From: Mesorhizobium sp.
GTDB lineage: Bacteria > Pseudomonadota > Alphaproteobacteria > Rhizobiales > Rhizobiaceae
Assembly: GCF_024710845.1 (NCBI RefSeq)
Contig: NZ_JANJTZ010000009.1
Span: forward strand, 1 to 59,586
Reading direction: 5' to 3'
Length of the DNA: 59,586 nt
In this document: positions 47,854 to 56,804 of the stretch, one piece after another
How the letters are laid out: every line of letters begins with the position of its first letter
How positions within the stretch are numbered: the first letter of the stretch is position 1
Position numbers and translations under genes: made by a program
The notes under the pieces: generated by a model
Told to the model about the DNA's origin: nothing
Seen by the model: only the letters and a program-made list of their open reading frames with translations
Database searches by the model: none

Positions 47854-48014
47854 CGTATCGGGCCGGCGGGCCGGATTCCGACAAAGTCGGCATTCGTGTC
47901 GGTGAGGCCTTGATCTTGCGGGGCGGCGGGGTTAGAAGCCGCCTCGATCTTTGGCGGGGTTCCCATTCCGCCAAGCTCTCCGCCGGAGACGGCGCGGCCG
48001 CGAGGTCGGAGCGT

Positions 48015-48090
<76 letters not shown>

Positions 48091-48387
48091 AACATTCCTC
48101 CGCGGTAACGCGACTTTACCCCGTCTCCAAATCACCTCGACCTCTCCGCCTCTTAGCAGCGCTGAGACCGCATATCGTGGTCGAGAGACGGCGTTTCCGG
48201 CTGCAATGAGCCCGATAAGTCGAGGCCGTCTCAGAGACGCGGCTTCCCCGTCCAGGATATTGTTCGGACGATGCTCGACGATTGGCGGACTGCCGCCTTT
48301 AGTTCGGCAGCATCCTGTCCGATTCCGGTTTTATAGGGGGCAGGCTGCCATCAGGACGGCAGGCTTGCAACTCGCACTGTTCGGCGG

Positions 48388-50079
48388 TCAGCGCAGGAGA
48401 TGCGTTTCCTGATCCGCCCAACGAAGCGGCAGATCGCTGACCCTGGCGAGCTTGCGGATGGTCAGATCTGCCGGCTGGGTGCCATTCAGGATCTTCTCGA
48501 CGATCTTCGGCGCCAGGAATGCGAGTGGCAGGATGCGACTGACGTCGGCGCTGTGGACACCGAACAGATCGGTGACCTCTGCAACAGTTCTACCAACTCC
48601 GTCTGTAAGCTTGGCGAGGAAGAGATGTGCTTTCGCGATCACATCAACCAGTTTCGCGTCCGGCTCTCGCTTCGAAGACGAGTCTGAATCGATCACCAGC
48701 CGAGTTTCGACGCCGCGCCGCTTGATGATGATGGGCGTCGAGATCGACACGATTGCGGAGTTTCGCACCGCGATCGCGGCATTGCTCGACCGGTCGATCG
48801 GACCGATGTCTGCTCCACCGCTGTCCAACATGATGAGAAGGCGCGCAGTGTCGATCTGCATCTCAATGCGATCAGGGTGGAGCGTAATGCGGCGGACGAT
48901 CTGGCGGATCAAGACTCGCGGGTGATCCGTGCTGAGGCCTTCGAGCCGATCGCGCGCCGCCTCCAGAGTCTTTTCGATCTTCCCTACATCTGCTTTGACA
49001 TCGACCCAGGATGCCAGGCGAGCCTGATCGCCGAGCAGCTGTCTGATCTGCTGATCGACGATGGCCTCCAGCTCTGCTGCCGGAACGCGCCATCCTTCCG
49101 TGCTGCGGGCTGTCTTCAGCCGCGCCGAGACGTAGTAGCGATAGCGCTTGCCATGATTGCTCGCATGAGCGGGACTGAGCCGATCGCCCGTCTCGTCGAA
49201 GAGGATGCCCGTGAGACGATGCAGATCTGCTGCGTTCGAGGACGACCTGGCTCGACGCGGTGCCTGGATCGTGAGCAGCTTTTGAACCTCGTCGAACTGC
49301 TCCGCGTCGATTATCGCCTTGTGGTCTCCGTCAAAATACCGGTCGTGATGGCGCACCTTGCCGACATAGATCTGATTGGCGAGCAGGTAATAGATCTTGC
49401 CGCGGGTCCACTCCGGAGCATCGGTCTCGCTGGAGCGCTTGATCTTCGCACGGTTCACCTCGTCAGTGAGCGCAAGGACCGACTTGAGATGCAGGTAGCG
49501 CTCGAAGATGTGGCGCACGTGACGCGCGTCCGCCTCGTTGATCACCAGCTTGCGCTCCGAGACCTCATAGCCGAAGGGCACGCGACCACCCATCCACATC
49601 CCCTTCTTGCGGGATGCTGCGATCTTGTCCCAGATACGCTCAGCCGTCACCTCGCGCTCGAACTGCGCGAAGGACAAGAGCACGTTCAGGGTCAGGCGAC
49701 CCATTGAGCTGGTGGTGTTGAAGGCCTGTGTCACGGACACGAAGGACACGCTGTTCGCGTCGAAGATCTCGACGATCCTGGAGAAGTCCATCAGCGACCG
49801 CGTCAAGCGATCGATCTTGTAGACGACGACCACATCAACCCGCCGATCCCGGATGTCCTGCAACAGCCGTTGAAGCGCCGGTCGCTCCATGGTGCCTCCG
49901 GATATGCCGCCGTTATCATAACGGTCCGGAATCAGCTTCCATCCGAGACCAGCCTGCGATGCGATGTAGGCGACGCAGGCTTCGCGCTGCGCGTCGAGCG
50001 AGTTGAACTCCTGATCAAGTCCCTCCTCGCTCGACTTGCGGGTGTAGACAGCGCAGCGCAGTTTGGGTGTGCTGCTCAT
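48388..50079 (-). CDS. Large serine recombinase
   Basis: This 563-residue site-specific recombinase has a resolvase catalytic domain: YTRKSSEEGLDQEFNSLDAQR (nucleophilic Ser near 16), YDNGGISGGTMERPALQRLL, VVVVYKIDRLTRSLMDF and FAQFEREVTAERIWDKIAAS. A Recombinase domain (GGRVPFGYEV, RHVRHIFERYLHL) follows. The zinc-ribbon position reads LTGILFDETGDRLSPAHASN, with the usual cysteines missing. ATG 50079 overlaps the DUF2924 stop (ATGA). It likely integrates or excises an element; the tRNA-Ala lies 300 bp beyond its 3' end. Confidence 0.9.
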   Translation of the reverse strand: MSSTPKLRCAVYTRKSSEEGLDQEFNSLDAQREACVAYIASQAGLGWKLIPDRYDNGGISGGTMERPALQRLLQDIRDRRVDVVVVYKIDRLTRSLMDFSRIVEIFDANSVSFVSVTQAFNTTSSMGRLTLNVLLSFAQFEREVTAERIWDKIAASRKKGMWMGGRVPFGYEVSERKLVINEADARHVRHIFERYLHLKSVLALTDEVNRAKIKRSSETDAPEWTRGKIYYLLANQIYVGKVRHHDRYFDGDHKAIIDAEQFDEVQKLLTIQAPRRARSSSNAADLHRLTGILFDETGDRLSPAHASNHGKRYRYYVSARLKTARSTEGWRVPAAELEAIVDQQIRQLLGDQARLASWVDVKADVGKIEKTLEAARDRLEGLSTDHPRVLIRQIVRRITLHPDRIEMQIDTARLLIMLDSGGADIGPIDRSSNAAIAVRNSAIVSISTPIIIKRRGVETRLVIDSDSSSKREPDAKLVDVIAKAHLFLAKLTDGVGRTVAEVTDLFGVHSADVSRILPLAFLAPKIVEKILNGTQPADLTIRKLARVSDLPLRWADQETHLLR

Positions 50080-50576
50080 AGTCCGAAGAACCTCGGGCCG
50101 GACCAATGCGCCTTGGTGATCTTGCGCGCGATGGCCGACAGGGAGCGATGAACCTTCCCCTCGAATAAGTAGCCGCCCTCGACCACATCCACCACATTGG
50201 TGTGACCGTTCCACACCCGGACAAGCCGAGCGCCAACCGAGGGCATCGAAGCCGGCATCGAGCCCGCCTTGACCGAGAGTGTATTGTCACCAGGCGACAA
50301 CCCTTCTCCTCTGATCTCCCTTCCTGGAACACGCCGAGTGCCGACGCCGCTCGCCACCTGAGCAATTGCCTGTCTCAGTCGTCGCTTCGTCTCTGGGGAA
50401 AATCCCCCGAGACGCTTCGACTGGAGATCCCAGGCAATTGCGTGGCTAAGCAGCTCGCGGCGGATGGCAGGTGGACGTTGGCCGTAGACCTTCCTCCACC
50501 GCAGTGCCAGTTGATCTCGGCTGAGCGCCTCAATCGCAGCGATCTCGCCGTCAAGACTGTCACGGGCGCCAGTCAT
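50076..50576 (-). CDS. DUF2924 domain protein
   Basis: The 166-residue protein shows the DUF2924 pattern: an N-terminal LSRDQLALRWRKVYGQRPP, RELLSHAIAWDLQSKRLGGFSPETKRRL, and a C-terminal LVRVWNGHTNVVDVVEGGYLFEGKVHRSLSAIARKIT followed by HWSGPRFFGL. Members almost always precede a large serine recombinase; a DNA-binding or directionality role is inferred, not known. Its start is one base from the DUF3489 stop and its stop overlaps the recombinase start. Confidence 0.88.
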   Translation of the reverse strand: MTGARDSLDGEIAAIEALSRDQLALRWRKVYGQRPPAIRRELLSHAIAWDLQSKRLGGFSPETKRRLRQAIAQVASGVGTRRVPGREIRGEGLSPGDNTLSVKAGSMPASMPSVGARLVRVWNGHTNVVDVVEGGYLFEGKVHRSLSAIARKITKAHWSGPRFFGL

Positions 50577-50577
50577 C

Positions 50578-50928
50578 TCACGCCTCGGCTGAAGTCGGTC
50601 CGGCGACGATCCGATATCGTCGCAGGCCGTCCTTGCCGATCTCCGATACCAGTGTACGCCCAAGCTTCTTACGAACCACTCCCGAGAGGAAGCCGCGCAC
50701 CGAATGAGCTTGCCAGCCGGTTGCTTCCATCATTTGCGGAATCGTCACCCCCTTGGGCGTACCCAGTTTCTTAAGAATCTGCTCCGCCTTGCTGGTCGCG
50801 GCTTTGGCCGTACGCGACTTTGGCGGACGATCTGATACCCGGTCCTTTGACGTCTTCTTGGGACGTGTCTTACGCGGGGGTGCTGCCTCGGAGCTTATCG
50901 AATCAATGGAGGTCTGGTCGGTCATCAT
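50578..50928 (-). CDS. DUF3489 domain protein
   Basis: The 116-residue protein has a Lys/Arg/Ser/Thr-rich N-terminal tail (about 1-45) and a C-terminal winged-helix-like domain: KAEQILKKLGTPKGVTIPQM, TGWQAHSVRGFLSGVVRKKL and DGLRRYRI. It likely binds DNA. AAGGGAA precedes the ATGATG start. It is the first gene of the recombinase operon. Confidence 0.85.
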   Translation of the reverse strand: MMTDQTSIDSISSEAAPPRKTRPKKTSKDRVSDRPPKSRTAKAATSKAEQILKKLGTPKGVTIPQMMEATGWQAHSVRGFLSGVVRKKLGRTLVSEIGKDGLRRYRIVAGPTSAEA

Positions 50929-51359
50929 CTTGGTTCCCTTGGTCGGCGCCGGCCAATCTGGCGCTTGCACCGACCAAAGCCCGCGGCGTATTGCGGGCAT
51001 AAGGAAGACGAGAGCGTCGCGCTCGCCCCATAACCAATGCGTGGTTTAAGCCAACAGTCCAGTCGGAAAGTGTTAGGCAAGACGCCGTTACGGATGGCGG
51101 CTTTGCGCCCCCTTTCCGGTCGATAGAAAACGCCCGCCCGCATGCTGAAAGCGGACGCTCACGTAGCCTCATTGCATCAGGTCTCGACATTGCAATCGTA
51201 AGCGTTGTGTCGAGGTGGGTTGCGGCGACCGAACTCGGTGCAGCAGACTTGGATGCCCTGCTATCGAGAGTCGGCGATGCGTCCCTTACAGTTGCAAAAG
51301 TCCCAACCTAAGGCTGCGGATGATGCACGGAGCGATCGGGCGCCGTCTGGCCGTGGCGC
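50929..51359. other. Intergenic region between the recombinase operon and the TetR gene
   Basis: No gene is evident. On the minus strand a hairpin CGTCCGC/GCGGGCG with a 9-base loop and a following TTTTC lies around 51125-51160 and could end a transcript or hold a leader structure. A loose inverted repeat (CGGAAAG/CTTTCCG, about 45 bp apart) is present near 51063-51118. No att-site repeat of the tRNA-Ala end is visible. Confidence 0.4.
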
Positions 51360-52067
51360 CTAGCGCTGGCCCTGCGGGCGGTGAAGCGCGGCCTCGATGC
51401 CGCCGGTGCAGAAATCGATCAGGGTGCTCCTGAGGTCCGCGGGCGAGGGCTTGGTCGATCCCTTCGCGGCCGTCCCCAGGGCGGCGATGCGCACGGTTGA
51501 CGCCACGATCGACAGCATGCTGGCGACCGACATGACGAAGGCGGCGGCCAGCCTGTCTTCATCCGCTTCCGGCCGGGCCGCGCGAATGACGGCTAGGAAT
51601 TCGCGGGCCACCGGGTCATAGAGGTCTTTCACGAACGGGTACCACCTCTCGTCACTGACCATGTGAGCGATCAGCCGGGCATAGGCATGCCACTGCCTGT
51701 CCTCAAGCGAGGCGACATCGATATACGGCCCGATATAGGCGCTCATGATCTCGCGCACGGGGACCGACTGCCCGTAGCGCGCGACCACCGCGCGAAGTGC
51801 CTCGCGCCGGGCACTGGACAGTGCCTCGACACGGCGCTGCAGTATCGTCTTGAAAAGATCGAGCTTGGACCCCGAGTGAAAACCGACCACGCCAAGCGTG
51901 ACACCGGCCGCCTCGGCGATCTGCCGAATGGACACACCATCGAAGCCCAGGTCGGCAAACAGAAGCTCGGCGGCATCGAGCACCCGCTCGCGGGTCGCTT
52001 CGCCGCGCAGCAGACGCCCGTCTTCCTTGCCTGCCTGCGGCTGGCGCTGCCTCATTGATGAAGCCAT
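51360..52067 (-). CDS. TetR-family regulator of the right-hand catabolic operon
   Basis: The 235-residue protein has a TetR HTH (LFADLGFDGVSIRQIAEAAGVTLGVVGFH then SGSKLDLF) and a C-terminal ligand domain of the DUF1956/TetR_C type (EDRQWHAYARLIAHMVSDERW). It is divergent from the ABC transporter/hydrolase operon at 52313, so it most likely represses that operon until a substrate or intermediate binds. Confidence 0.88.
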   Translation of the reverse strand: MASSMRQRQPQAGKEDGRLLRGEATRERVLDAAELLFADLGFDGVSIRQIAEAAGVTLGVVGFHSGSKLDLFKTILQRRVEALSSARREALRAVVARYGQSVPVREIMSAYIGPYIDVASLEDRQWHAYARLIAHMVSDERWYPFVKDLYDPVAREFLAVIRAARPEADEDRLAAAFVMSVASMLSIVASTVRIAALGTAAKGSTKPSPADLRSTLIDFCTGGIEAALHRPQGQR

Positions 52068-52190
52068 TACCTACCTCGCTCCCGCTCCGTTGACCGGCGG
52101 TGTCCCTATCCTGCGCGGTCCACGGCACCCCGTGGCCAACGCTGCACCTCCACCGGATACTGCATCAAAGGGCAATACAGAAAATACGGC

Positions 52191-52220
52191 TTGACAAACT
52201 ATACATACGTATCAATAAAT
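52191..52220 (+). promoter_or_regulatory. Promoter with palindromic operator for the ABC/hydrolase operon
   Basis: A perfect -35 TTGACA (52191-52196) is followed by an AT-rich stretch with ATACGTAT (52205-52212), an 8-bp palindrome, and AATAAAT at the -10 distance. The palindrome inside the promoter spacer is a good place for TetR repression by the adjacent gene's product. The -10 match is weak. Confidence 0.5.
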
Positions 52221-52312
52221 TTATCAAGCCTGCTCGGAAGGCACGATCGTATCGATCTGCATGAGCGGGAGGGGACCGCGCGGGCGGGACCATTGCTCAG
52301 GGAGGAGCTTTC

Positions 52313-53236
52313 ATGCGTAGGATTCTTTGTTTCGCCGCGGGAGCGATGTTGCTCGCCTCCGCCGGCGTTTCCGCTGCCCAGCAACTGACACTCGGCACCA
52401 CGGCCAATCCGGCCCCCGCGGCCATCTTCCTTGCCGACCAGAAGGGGCTGTTCAAGAAGCACGGGGTTGATCTGACCGTGCAGCTGGTAACCGGCGATCC
52501 AACAATACCCGCCGCGCTGATTTCGGACTCGATCCAGATCGCGTCGGTAACACCCACGACGTTCCTCAACGCCGTCGCGAACGGAATCGATCTCGTGGCT
52601 TTCTCCGGCACGACCATTACCACTCACGGCTCCAAGGACATCGCCATCGTCGCGGGCAAGGATAGCGGCATCAAGACGCCGGCCGACTTCGCCGGCAAGA
52701 CGCTCGGCGTTGCCGGGATCGGCGCCGTTCTGGACGTCATGCTCAAGAACTGGCTCGACCAGAACGGGGTCGACGTATCGACGGCCAAATTCATCGAGAT
52801 GACGCTGCCTTCCATGGCCGACCAGCTGAAGGCAGGGCGTGTCGACGCCCTGATCACAGTCGACCAGTTCGCGCAGCGCATGATCAGCGAGGGTTTCGGC
52901 ATTCTCATAGCCAATCCGCTGGCCGAGATTCCAGAGGGACAGTCGGCGCAGGAGATCGTCGCGACCCGCGCCTGGGCTGATGCCAACCCGGAGACGATCG
53001 CCAAGGTCCGCGCCGCCATCAAGGAAGCCGAGGGGATCGCCAAGGCCGATCCCGAAGCGATCCGCGCCGCGCTGGGGAACGCCATGAACCTGCCGCCGCC
53101 GGTCACGGCGCGCATCGCTCTGCCCGTCGTCGACACCTCCCTGTCGGTCGCCCAGCTCGACTGGTGGCTCGCCATCATGAAGAAGCACGGTCTCGTCAAG
53201 GGTGACGTCAACACCGCGTCGCTGGTCCTGCCGTGA
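52313..53236 (+). CDS. ABC transporter substrate-binding protein (SsuA/NrtA-like)
   Basis: The 307-residue periplasmic protein has a signal peptide (cleavage near VSAAQQ). It has the NMT1/SsuA-like fold: LTLGTTANPAPAAIFLADQKGLFKKHGVDL, ALISDSIQIASVTPTTFLNAVANG, IKTPADFAGKTLGVAGIGA and LKAGRVDALITVDQFA. Relatives carry sulfonates, nitrate, thiamine precursors or aromatic acids. GGGAGGAG precedes the ATG. It opens a seven-gene operon with three hydrolases. Confidence 0.9.
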   Translation: MRRILCFAAGAMLLASAGVSAAQQLTLGTTANPAPAAIFLADQKGLFKKHGVDLTVQLVTGDPTIPAALISDSIQIASVTPTTFLNAVANGIDLVAFSGTTITTHGSKDIAIVAGKDSGIKTPADFAGKTLGVAGIGAVLDVMLKNWLDQNGVDVSTAKFIEMTLPSMADQLKAGRVDALITVDQFAQRMISEGFGILIANPLAEIPEGQSAQEIVATRAWADANPETIAKVRAAIKEAEGIAKADPEAIRAALGNAMNLPPPVTARIALPVVDTSLSVAQLDWWLAIMKKHGLVKGDVNTASLVLP

Positions 53237-54051
53237 TCGCCATGCAAGCGCTGCCCCCAGCGGTCACCTTCCCCGCCGCCGCACCTGCGGCGGCCGGGAA
53301 ACCAGTGATCCGCTTCATCGAGGTCGGACTCAGTTACGGACAGCGCCGCATTCTCGAGGGCATTGACCTCGATATCTGGCGCGGCGAGTTCGTCTCGATC
53401 GTCGGCCCGTCAGGTTGCGGCAAGACCACGCTGCTGCGGCTCATTGCGGGTCTCGCCCGCAAAGATGAGGGCCAGGTTTTTTACAATGGCGCGGACGTGC
53501 GCGAGCCCAGCCCGGATGTTGCGGTGGTCTTCCAGGACTACTCGAAGGCGCTGCTTCCATGGCGCACCGCGTCCGGCAATGTAGCGCTGGCCCTCGAGGC
53601 CATGAATGTGCCGCGCAAGGAGTGGGCCGACAGGATCGGCTCACTGCTGGATCTGATGGGTTTGTTCAAGGACCGCGACAAGCTGCCGGGGCAGATGTCG
53701 GGTGGGATGCAGCAGCGTCTTCAGATTGCACGCTGCCTTGCGCAGGAACCCAAGGTGCTGCTGATGGACGAGCCCTTCGGCGCACTGGATGCGATCACCC
53801 GACAGTCGCTCCAGGATGAAGTGCTGCGCATCGTTGCCGAACGCAAGGTGACCGCCTTCTTCGTTACGCATGATCTTGAGGAGGCGATCTACCTCGGCGA
53901 CCGCGTCGTCGGCATGGCTGCAAATCCAGGTCGCATCGCAAAGTCGTTCGTGGTCGACCTGCCGAAGCCGAGAGACCAGCTCACCACCCGGGAGCATCCG
54001 CGCTTCCTTGCCATGCGGCACGACCTGTTCTCTTTCATCAAGCACGGCTGA
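53233..54051 (+). CDS. ABC transporter ATP-binding protein (SsuB/TauB-like)
   Basis: The 272-residue ATPase has Walker A GPSGCGKT, Q-loop VFQDYSKALLPWRT, signature MSGGMQQRLQ, Walker B LLMDEPFGALDAIT and the FFVTHDLEEAIYLGDRV switch region. GTG 53233 overlaps the preceding stop; ATG 53242 is an alternative. It powers uptake through the two permeases that follow. Confidence 0.93.
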   Translation: MIAMQALPPAVTFPAAAPAAAGKPVIRFIEVGLSYGQRRILEGIDLDIWRGEFVSIVGPSGCGKTTLLRLIAGLARKDEGQVFYNGADVREPSPDVAVVFQDYSKALLPWRTASGNVALALEAMNVPRKEWADRIGSLLDLMGLFKDRDKLPGQMSGGMQQRLQIARCLAQEPKVLLMDEPFGALDAITRQSLQDEVLRIVAERKVTAFFVTHDLEEAIYLGDRVVGMAANPGRIAKSFVVDLPKPRDQLTTREHPRFLAMRHDLFSFIKHG

Positions 54052-54053
54052 GC

Positions 54054-54848
54054 ATGCGCGCGAACCAGCCCGTCATCGCTCCAAGCAGGATGTCGCAGGG
54101 CTTCGACCCCCGCAATCTCGTCCTGCCGGTGGTGGTATTTGCGATCGCCGAGGTGCTCGCGCTGGCCTATGTTCCGGCGGACAGCTTCAGCCTGGCCGCG
54201 CCACACGATGTCGCCGTCGAGCTCGTCCGGCATCTTGCCGACGGCACGCTGATGCTCGCAACCGCCCAGACGCTCGGTGCTGCCCTGTCAGGTCTCGGCC
54301 TTGGCGGCGGTCTCGGCCTTGTGTTCGGGGTCGTCCTCGGCCTGTCACCTGCGGCCGACCGGCTGATGAGCGTGACGGTCGAGACCTTGCGCCCGATCCC
54401 TCCCGCGGCGCTCATCCCGCTTTCGCTGCTGGTGTACGGCTTCGGCCTGCGTATGGAGCTCGCCATCATCGCCTTCACGACCATGTGGCCGGTGCTGGTA
54501 CTGACGCGCGCCGCGATCAGGGAGACGGAGCCCGGCCTCATCGAGGTCGCGCGCGTTCTCCGGCTGAGCGCGTGGCGGACCGCTACTCGCATCGTGCTTC
54601 CGGGGGCTGTGCCGCGGATATTCGTGGCGTTCCGGCTGGCTGCGGCCATTTCCCTGGTGGTTGCTGTGACGGTGGAGGTCGTCGCGAACCCGCGGGGGCT
54701 GGGTTACGGCATGATGCTGGCGGCCCAATCGCTGCACCCTGCGATTTCCTTCGCGTTCCTCGTCTGGATCGCCATCGTCGGCTGGTGCTTCAACTGGTCA
54801 CTGGTCTGGCTGGAACGTCAGTTCTTTGCGCGGCGGGGTGCGGAATGA
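54054..54848 (+). CDS. ABC transporter permease 1
   Basis: The 264-residue SsuC/TauC-type permease has about six helices and an EAA loop near LIEVARVLRLSAWRTATRIVLPGAV, plus RPIPPAALIPLSLLVYG. Its stop overlaps the second permease start (ATGA). SsuC-type systems normally use one permease as a homodimer; two distinct coupled permeases are less usual. Confidence 0.9.
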   Translation: MRANQPVIAPSRMSQGFDPRNLVLPVVVFAIAEVLALAYVPADSFSLAAPHDVAVELVRHLADGTLMLATAQTLGAALSGLGLGGGLGLVFGVVLGLSPAADRLMSVTVETLRPIPPAALIPLSLLVYGFGLRMELAIIAFTTMWPVLVLTRAAIRETEPGLIEVARVLRLSAWRTATRIVLPGAVPRIFVAFRLAAAISLVVAVTVEVVANPRGLGYGMMLAAQSLHPAISFAFLVWIAIVGWCFNWSLVWLERQFFARRGAE

Positions 54849-55606
54849 ACGCCGTCGCGCGCTCCCTCTGGCTGGCAGGCAGCCTCGGTGTAGCCGCCGG
54901 TTTCGTCGCCGTATGGCACGCGGTCTCCGCGGCCGGCCTCGTGTCGCCGGTCTTCCTTCCGCCGCCGGCGGCGGTGGGCCGCGCCCTGGTCAATGGTTTC
55001 ACCAATGGCGACATGCTGGCGAACCTCGCTGCGACGGTGGCCCGTGTGTTCGGCGGCTGGCTGCTGGCATCGCTTCTCGGCATCGTCCTTGGCGTGATAA
55101 TCGGGATTTCGTCGCGTGCCCGCATCTATGTCGCGCCGTCGCTCGAGGCGATCCGGCCGCTGCCCGTTTCGGCGCTCGTGCCGATTTTCATCGGCCTGCT
55201 GGGCTTTACCGAGCAGATGGTGCTGGCCGTCATCGCCTTCGGCGCTCTCTGGCCGACCTTGCTCAGTACAGTACACGGTTTCGGCGCCGTCGAGCCTCGG
55301 CTCTACGAAGTCTGCCGATCACTGCGGCTCGGCCGCTGGGAGGTCATTCGCAAGATCGCCCTGCCGAGCGCCATGCCAGACATTCTGGCCGGAATGCGCG
55401 TGGGCCTGACAGTTTCCCTTATCCTGGTCGTGGTGGCCGAAATCCTCGGCAGCCGCGAGGGCGTGGGCTACTCGATCCTGCTTGCCCAGCGTTCCTACCA
55501 GGCTGCCGACATCTTCGCGGGCATCTTCCTGCTCGGCTGCGTGGGCTATGCGAGCGCGGGCCTCATCAACATCGCGGAAAAGCGCCTGATCTACTGGCGC
55601 CGATAG
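54845..55606 (+). CDS. ABC transporter permease 2
   Basis: The 253-residue permease is a diverged paralogue of the preceding one: RPLPVSALVPIFIGLLG, EAA loop YEVCRSLRLGRWEVIRKIALPSAM and SREGVGYSILLAQRSYQAADIFAG. Together they could form a heterodimeric channel. The coupling to permease 1 suggests equal production. Confidence 0.9.
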   Translation: MNAVARSLWLAGSLGVAAGFVAVWHAVSAAGLVSPVFLPPPAAVGRALVNGFTNGDMLANLAATVARVFGGWLLASLLGIVLGVIIGISSRARIYVAPSLEAIRPLPVSALVPIFIGLLGFTEQMVLAVIAFGALWPTLLSTVHGFGAVEPRLYEVCRSLRLGRWEVIRKIALPSAMPDILAGMRVGLTVSLILVVVAEILGSREGVGYSILLAQRSYQAADIFAGIFLLGCVGYASAGLINIAEKRLIYWRR

Positions 55607-55640
55607 AACCAGAAAATACACGGAACGAGCAGGAGGCAAC

Positions 55641-56804
55641 ATGTTCCAGTTCTATCCAGGCATCTATCCCTGGAACCTCTCCATCCACCTTGCGCTCAAC
55701 ATGGGCGGCATCCTCTCCGAGATCGAGTCCGTGTCAGGCCCGCTCGCTAAATACAGAAGTGCCGCCGAGCCCGGCGCCTGGACCGCCTGGCGGCAAGCAT
55801 GGGACGAGATCGGTGACCGCGTTCAGGCGCTGGGCGACAAGGATGCCGCGGCCGGCCACAATCGCACCGCCGGCAAGAAGCTGCTGCGCGCTTCGCTCTA
55901 CCATCTGATGGCCGAGCGCATGATGCGGGTTGGCGAGCCGGAGCGCGAGCCGCTCTATCGCAAGGGTCTCGCCGAATTTCGCAGGGGCGTCGATCTGATG
56001 GGTACCGGGGTCGAGACGGTCGAGATTCCTTACGGCGCTTCGTCTCTGCCTGCCTATTTCGTGCCGGCCCGGACGCAGCCGCTTGGCGGCGCGCCTGGAC
56101 CTTGCATCGTGTTCGTCAACGGTTTCGACGTCAACAAGGAGATCCTCTACTACCGCGGACCGCGCGAGGAACTGCTCGAGCGCGGCATCTCGATGCTGCT
56201 GGTCGACCAGCCGGGCTCGGGAGAAGCACTGCGCTTCCGCAATATGCCGGCGATCCCCGAATGCGAACGCTGGGGCACCGCAATATACGACTGGGTGTCG
56301 CAGCGCAGCGATGTGGACCCCAAGCGCGTGGGCCTCATGGGCGTGAGCCTCGGCGGGTTCTACGCCCCGCGCGCCGCCGCGTTCGAGCATCGCTACGCGA
56401 TGTGCGTGGCCTGGGGAGCCTCCACCCGCTTCAGCGATCGCCTGATGCGGGCCATGCAGCAGGACGAGGAAGCCGCCTCGGTCACCGATATGCTTGAGCA
56501 GGCCCGCTGGGTGTTCGGCGCAAAGGACAATGCCGAACTCGTCGAGAAGACGCGCGACATGACGATGGTCGGCATCGCCGACAAGATCACCTGCCCGTTC
56601 CTCATCACGCACGGCATCAACGATCGCCAGGTGCCGGCAAGCGAGGCCCAGGAAGTGTACGGCGATGCGGTGAATTCCTCGCATCGAACCCTCAAGATCT
56701 TCACCGAGGCCGAGGGCGGCATCGAGCACGTCAACTTCGACAATCCGGATGTCGTCATCGACTACATGGCCGACTGGATCGAAGCGCGGTTTCGCGAGAT
56801 ATGA
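55641..56804 (+). CDS. Alpha/beta hydrolase (dihydroxypseudooxynicotine hydrolase-like)
   Basis: The 387-residue protein has an N-terminal helical cap (1-120) and an alpha/beta hydrolase core with nucleophile S236 in GVSLGG, D328 in HGINDRQVP and H363 in EGGIEHVNF. The layout matches the family of 2,6-dihydroxypseudooxynicotine hydrolase, a C-C bond hydrolase of nicotine breakdown, and FrsA-like hydrolases. Substrate unknown; a diketone-type C-C hydrolysis is a reasonable guess. Its stop overlaps the cyclase start (ATGA). Confidence 0.87.
   Translation: MFQFYPGIYPWNLSIHLALNMGGILSEIESVSGPLAKYRSAAEPGAWTAWRQAWDEIGDRVQALGDKDAAAGHNRTAGKKLLRASLYHLMAERMMRVGEPEREPLYRKGLAEFRRGVDLMGTGVETVEIPYGASSLPAYFVPARTQPLGGAPGPCIVFVNGFDVNKEILYYRGPREELLERGISMLLVDQPGSGEALRFRNMPAIPECERWGTAIYDWVSQRSDVDPKRVGLMGVSLGGFYAPRAAAFEHRYAMCVAWGASTRFSDRLMRAMQQDEEAASVTDMLEQARWVFGAKDNAELVEKTRDMTMVGIADKITCPFLITHGINDRQVPASEAQEVYGDAVNSSHRTLKIFTEAEGGIEHVNFDNPDVVIDYMADWIEARFREI

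Noticed and set aside
51063-51118. Inverted repeat CGGAAAG/CTTTCCG as a recombinase attachment site
   Set aside because: Only seven bases per arm, about 45 bp apart and imperfect around; not distinguishable from chance without comparison genomes.
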